A DNA stretch of 45,520 nt from Acidobacteriota bacterium (GTDB taxonomy: Bacteria; Acidobacteriota; Polarisedimenticolia; JBFMGF01), in the NCBI GenBank assembly GCA_040752675.1, contig JBFMGF010000008.1:1-45520 (forward strand). Direction: 5' to 3'. The first letter of the stretch is position 1, and every line of letters begins with the position of its first letter. The notes beneath the pieces are model-generated. The model did no database searches, had not been told where the DNA came from, and was given only the letters and a program-made list of their open reading frames with translations. This document shows, in pieces, positions 42,380-45,520 of this stretch. The position numbers and the translations under genes are program-made.

Positions 42380-44146
42380 TCAGAAAGACCATAGTCTCGG
42401 AATTAGTATCATGGAAATCACAAAGGCTATGAGAGTAAGCGGCAACCCTACTTTCAAAAAGTCCAGGAATTTATACCTCCCCGCGCTGAATACCAGGAGA
42501 CAGGCCGGCTCCAGAGGCGTGATGAAAGAACATGAAGCCGCCACCGTGATGGCGATGACGAAAGGTCTTTCGTCCACTCCTGAAAGCTTTGCGGCATTGA
42601 TCGCTATTGGAAGCATGAGAAGGGCCGCCGCTGCATTGGAGATGGGCTGGGTGAGAAGGACCGTCATCAGGAAGAATGTCCCGAGCAGGAATATGGGGCC
42701 ATACGAACCGAATGCATCGACGGCAATCCCAGCAAGAAAGAGAGCCGTTCCCGTGATCTCCATGGCTTTGGCAAGCGATATCATCCCGGCGATCATGAAG
42801 AGGATCCTCATGTTGAGATACTGATAGGCTTCCTGCATCCGGAGGGTCCTGAACAGGATCATGAGCGTGGCTCCGCTCAGAAAAAGAATGGGTGCAGAGA
42901 ACAGTCCCAGAGCGCTGACGAAAACGACCAGCGTGAAAATGACGAGGGATAGGACAGCCCTGTTCCTGTTATATTTAGGCAGAATGACATCTTCCATGAG
43001 GAGCATGTTGGGTTCTTTCCAGAGCCGGAAGAAATTCTCCTCGAGTCCAAGAACGAGGAGGACATCCCCGAGTTTCAGTTTGATCTTCCCCACCTTTTCA
43101 ACAAGAGATTCTCCCCTCCTGTAGATGGCAAGGACGTTGACGCCATAACGATTCCTGAAGTTCAGCTCCTTTAGGGTCTTGCCGATGAAGGGAGAGTTGT
43201 ACGAGATAGTTGCTTCCACCATCTTCACTTTTTCCGATTCTATTTCGTTGCCGGAGATCTTGATGTCGGACTTGATCTCGATCCCTTCAATCCCTTTGAC
43301 CTGAAGGATCTTCCCTATGTCTCCCTCTAGGAAGAGGAGATCTCCTCCATGGATGACTTCCCTCTCGCTGGGTGATAGCATCTTCTCATTCCCTCTGACG
43401 ATGCCAACCACTGTCAGATTGGCCTTCTTTATGAAGTCGATATCGGCGATCCGCTTCCCGGAATATGGGGAATCATCGTGGACAATTATTTCGAAGAGAT
43501 ACTCTTTGATGTGGAACTCTTCCGCTTTGTCGGAAACCCTTTTCCTGGGAAGCAGCCGATCTGAAATGAAGAAGAGATATACGAGGCCAAAGATGGCCAG
43601 CGTGATACCGACCGGCGTCAGTTCGAACATGGTGAAGGATTTCATGTGATAATCCTCCAGGGCTCCGCTTATTGCAACATTGGTGGACGTTCCGATCAGA
43701 GTGCAGACTCCGCCAAGGAGAGAGGCATAGGCGATGGGGAGCAGGTACTTCGACGGGTTCATTCGATAGCGCTTGGAAACCCACTCGGCCACCGGGATGA
43801 ACATGGCGGTAGCTGCCACATTGTTGATGAAGGCAGAAACAGCCGCCGTGGCGGAAAATAGAAGCATCGTGATCCCCTTCTCGCTCTCTCCGGCAAGCTG
43901 ATTCATCTTCCGGCTTAGATGATCCGCCACTCCATTATGGATAAGCCCACCGGTCATCACCATGATCCCTGCAATCATTATGATTGCGGGGTTCCCGAAG
44001 GAAGCAAAGATTTGATCTGCGGGGAGGATGCCGAGGATCGTGAGGGCGAGCATGACCAGAAGCCCAATCAATTCGAGCGGTATTAGCTCGAATGCGAAAA
44101 CGATGATTACCAGCCCCATTATGATGAGTACTTCAGCTACCTGCAT
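42380..44146 (-). CDS. SLC13-family (DASS-like) permease with two TrkA-C domains
   Basis: A 588-residue inner-membrane transporter. Five to six helices (about 4-200, with FGNPAIIMIAGIMVMTGGLI and AAVSAFINNVAATAMFIPV) precede two tandem cytoplasmic TrkA-C/RCK_C domains (about 212-290 and 303-375; the second has SYNSPFIGKTLKELNF and IKLKLGDVLLVLGL). The other half of the membrane core follows and ends with PISNAAAALLMLPIAINAAKLSG and SFITPLEPACLLVFSAG. The family carries anions such as sulfate, dicarboxylates or citrate with sodium. The substrate cannot be read here. A TTGATT/TAATAT promoter (44191-44220) faces it. Confidence 0.9.
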   Translation of the reverse strand: MQVAEVLIIMGLVIIVFAFELIPLELIGLLVMLALTILGILPADQIFASFGNPAIIMIAGIMVMTGGLIHNGVADHLSRKMNQLAGESEKGITMLLFSATAAVSAFINNVAATAMFIPVAEWVSKRYRMNPSKYLLPIAYASLLGGVCTLIGTSTNVAISGALEDYHMKSFTMFELTPVGITLAIFGLVYLFFISDRLLPRKRVSDKAEEFHIKEYLFEIIVHDDSPYSGKRIADIDFIKKANLTVVGIVRGNEKMLSPSEREVIHGGDLLFLEGDIGKILQVKGIEGIEIKSDIKISGNEIESEKVKMVEATISYNSPFIGKTLKELNFRNRYGVNVLAIYRRGESLVEKVGKIKLKLGDVLLVLGLEENFFRLWKEPNMLLMEDVILPKYNRNRAVLSLVIFTLVVFVSALGLFSAPILFLSGATLMILFRTLRMQEAYQYLNMRILFMIAGMISLAKAMEITGTALFLAGIAVDAFGSYGPIFLLGTFFLMTVLLTQPISNAAAALLMLPIAINAAKLSGVDERPFVIAITVAASCSFITPLEPACLLVFSAGRYKFLDFLKVGLPLTLIAFVISMILIPRLWSF

Positions 44147-44190
44147 CCTTCATTCTCTTAAAGAGCAGCGTCTTATCTAAAACGATGCTG

Positions 44191-44220
44191 ATATTAGAAC
44201 GAAAAAGAAATGGAAATCAA
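44191..44220 (-). promoter_or_regulatory. putative promoter of the SLC13 permease gene
   Basis: On the minus strand TTGATT (44215-44220) and TAATAT (44191-44196) are separated by 18 bases. It is a modest match. It overlaps the -35 region of the selC promoter on the other strand. Confidence 0.35.
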
Positions 44221-44238
44221 GAGAAAATTCTTTATAAT
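44211..44238 (+). promoter_or_regulatory. promoter of selC
   Basis: TGGAAA (44211-44216) and a perfect TATAAT (44233-44238) are separated by 16 bases. The -10 hexamer ends six bases before the first base of the mature tRNA, so transcription may begin at or next to G1 of the tRNA. Confidence 0.55.
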
Positions 44239-44244
44239 AGATGC

Positions 44245-44342
44245 GGAAGTGAACCCTGGCTGGTGTCGGGCGCGGACTTCAAATCCGTTGGCGGCTGGCG
44301 AGAGTCAGCCGTGGTGGGTTCGATTCCCACACACTTCCGCCA
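44245..44342 (+). tRNA. selC: selenocysteine tRNA (anticodon UCA)
   Basis: A 98-base tRNA with CCA encoded. The anticodon loop CTTCAAA (44277-44283) has TCA at 44279-44281, framed by the GCGGA/TCCGT stem. The D-arm has six pairs (CCTGGC/GTCGGG) with a TGGT loop, and the variable arm is long (CGGCTG/CAGCCG, six pairs), both features of bacterial tRNA-Sec. The acceptor GGAAGTG pairs with CACTTCC, followed by G73; the eighth pair expected in bacterial tRNA-Sec is A-A here. No other sel genes are in the window. The tRNA ends 19 bp before the convergent membrane-protein gene stop. Confidence 0.95.
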
Positions 44343-44361
44343 GCTGCCAGAACCTTCAGGA

Positions 44362-44868
44362 CTAAACCTGGCCTGATGGAGTCTGTTCCCCAGCCTTTTT
44401 CTTCTTCCCGAAGAGAGCCACTCCCAGGATTCCGCCCAACGTCGAGAAAATACCGAACATGATGAGTGCGATGAAAAGCGCAAAGATCATGTTGAAGATT
44501 GTAAATTCCCTCTGAAGCTCCGCTTCGATTCTTCCCATGATATCAGGCGGCAACTGCGTGAGAAAATCCTGTATGAGGGAGAGTGCCAGTTGCTTGAAGT
44601 ACGTGCCGAATGTTATCTCCACCAGGGTATTGACGATGGTCATCGAAAAGGCTCCGAAGATGCCGGAGAGAAGGCCGACCATGGCACCCGATCCGTAGGT
44701 GACGGGAACTGCTGACTCCCTGATCAGGAGAAATGCTGCCAGGATGCCGCTGGCAAAGATGAGCGAACAACAGAAACAGTTCAGTATGCTGATGATGGGG
44801 ATCGCAGAGGTAACGCCAAAAATGATCCCGCTGATCAGTGCGGGTTTCAACAGATCAGGCTTTTCCAT
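44362..44868 (-). CDS. small membrane protein with NCFCC motif
   Basis: A 168-residue protein with about four membrane helices (about 10-27, 30-48, 58-80, 128-152) and a basic C-terminal tail. An NCFCC cluster at the first loop (about residues 30-34) resembles the Cys-rich turn of small uncharacterised membrane proteins in which glycine-rich helices follow. The segment between helices 3 and 4 (QDFLTQLPPDIMGRIEAELQ) is amphipathic. Function is unknown. An AGGAGGG site overlaps the stop codon of the DUF2085 gene, 10 bp upstream, so the two are co-expressed. Its stop lies near the tRNA-Sec gene. Confidence 0.72.
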   Translation of the reverse strand: MEKPDLLKPALISGIIFGVTSAIPIISILNCFCCSLIFASGILAAFLLIRESAVPVTYGSGAMVGLLSGIFGAFSMTIVNTLVEITFGTYFKQLALSLIQDFLTQLPPDIMGRIEAELQREFTIFNMIFALFIALIMFGIFSTLGGILGVALFGKKKKAGEQTPSGQV

Positions 44869-44878
44869 TTTTCCCTCC

Positions 44879-45520
44879 TCATGATAGATTTCTCAAAGAG
44901 AGTTCATCTACTTTTTCAGGACTCTTCAATCCTCTCGCGCGCATGTCGAGGACAATCTCGCATACGCCAGGTATGATGTAAAAGGGGAGTAGCAACCCAG
45001 GGAGAAACCCCGTCGCAAACCGAAGAAGCGCGATGGAAGAATACACACCGCGCACATTCAGAAAAAAATCGAGAATTACAGGCACGGTGGAAAGATAGAG
45101 GATCCACTCCTCAGGGATATCATCCCGTCTCCTGCGCCATAATATTGAAAAGAGGCTCACGCCCACCAGGAATCCTATATATATCCCCGTGCATCTTGCG
45201 CAGACAGCACACGGGTGGCCGAAGAGAGAAAATGCCCTCTCCTGGATTTGATGGCACAGTGATGAGAAGAGAAGGTAATTGAATGAGGATAGTTTCCCAT
45301 ATTCAAGGTATGCAAACAGCGGCGCAGAAAAAATCAGCAGGACGAAGAGAAAACAGGCAAGAACAAAGAAGGATACGACTCGCCGCTCATTTTCTCTGGA
45401 AATAATTCGCATGATCTTTGTTGACCCGAAGGGCGATTTTATCAGAGGGGAATCTTCCAAGCAACGATTATTATGGGGGGGTGTAGATCTGGATCGTTCC
45501 TTTTCCTCGTTTCTTGGCAT
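44879..45520 (-). CDS. DUF2085 membrane protein, possibly 5'-truncated by the window
   Basis: A 213-residue membrane protein with four or five helices. The DUF2085 signature CHQIQERAFSLFGHPCAVCARCTGIYIGFLVG is visible in pieces: CHQIQERAF, PCAVCARCTGIYIGF. The cysteines could bind metal or haem. The first ATG falls on the last bases of the window, so the real start may lie further right or, more likely, at the ATG at 45412, which removes a disordered tail of 36 residues. No function is known for this family. It precedes the NCFCC protein gene. Confidence 0.75.
   Translation of the reverse strand: MPRNEEKERSRSTPPHNNRCLEDSPLIKSPFGSTKIMRIISRENERRVVSFFVLACFLFVLLIFSAPLFAYLEYGKLSSFNYLLFSSLCHQIQERAFSLFGHPCAVCARCTGIYIGFLVGVSLFSILWRRRRDDIPEEWILYLSTVPVILDFFLNVRGVYSSIALLRFATGFLPGLLLPFYIIPGVCEIVLDMRARGLKSPEKVDELSLRNLS

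Noticed and set aside
44232-44483. Minus-strand 83-residue frame with CVGIEPTTADSRQPPTDLKS
   Set aside because: It is the antisense of the tRNA-Sec gene and the overlapping end of the membrane-protein gene, another known false protein.
1-45520. CRISPR array, insertion sequence, prophage, integron or toxin-antitoxin cassette
   Set aside because: No spaced direct repeats, transposase or integrase motifs, or paired small toxin/antitoxin genes were found.

Overview
The window reads as chromosomal DNA from a deep-branching Gram-negative (two-membrane) bacterium of medium G+C. Evidence for an outer membrane is a type IV pilus secretin (PilQ), lipoproteins and a periplasmic PpiD/SurA-type foldase. 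The mix of bacterial housekeeping operons with FecR-domain, TPR and DtxR-type genes would fit Acidobacteriota/Aminicenantes-like lineages, but nothing here fixes the phylum. A selenocysteine tRNA shows that the organism probably reads UGA as Sec. I see no insertion sequence, CRISPR array, prophage or rRNA. Gene density is high and most genes lie on the minus strand.

Layout. (1) 325-3914, minus: small TPR-like protein, accB-accC (biotin carboxyl carrier and carboxylase), thiE, metallophosphoesterase. (2) 3938-9906, minus: pilM-pilN-pilO-pilP-pilQ-lipoprotein, tightly overlapping, ending at a clear intrinsic terminator. (3) 9907-10235: a dyad-rich divergent promoter region, then rpmB (plus). 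(4) 10427-16132, minus: yajC-secD-secF-rel(p)ppGpp-ridA. SecF carries an unusual helix-hairpin-helix-like insert. (5) 16320-17788, plus: pgeF and gmhA. (6) 17785-19032, minus: secreted TPR protein. (7) 19130-22446, minus: an iron operon fur-feoB-zinc ribbon-dtxR, with a promoter/operator in front of fur. (8) 22521-28884, minus: sppA, mgtC-like, rng, and a radical SAM-DUF2344 fusion. (9) 29006-35884, minus: the elongasome operon FecR-domain protein-mreB-mreC-mreD-mrdA(PBP2)-rodA. (10) 36059-38806, plus: ppiD-like foldase, TPR protein, a possible tiny basic protein. (11) 38823-41656: orphan receiver domain, ClC transporter with CBS and RCK_C domains, a truncated thermonuclease remnant and tRNA-Ala(GGC). 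(12) 41758-45520: coiled-coil protein, SLC13-type permease with two TrkA-C domains, tRNA-Sec(UCA), and two small membrane proteins.

Together the genes cover envelope growth (mre/PBP2/RodA, PgeF, GmhA), envelope traffic and quality control (SecDF-YajC, SppA, PpiD), pilus assembly, iron uptake with its control, stringent response and ion transport. The best candidates for something new are the SecF insert, the lipobox on the secretin PilQ, the FecR-domain protein heading the mre operon, the two-regulator iron operon with its dyad operator, and a possibly leaderless selC. Start codons were adjusted from the longest reading frame wherever a Shine-Dalgarno (SD) site or a neighbouring stop argued for it; each case is stated.
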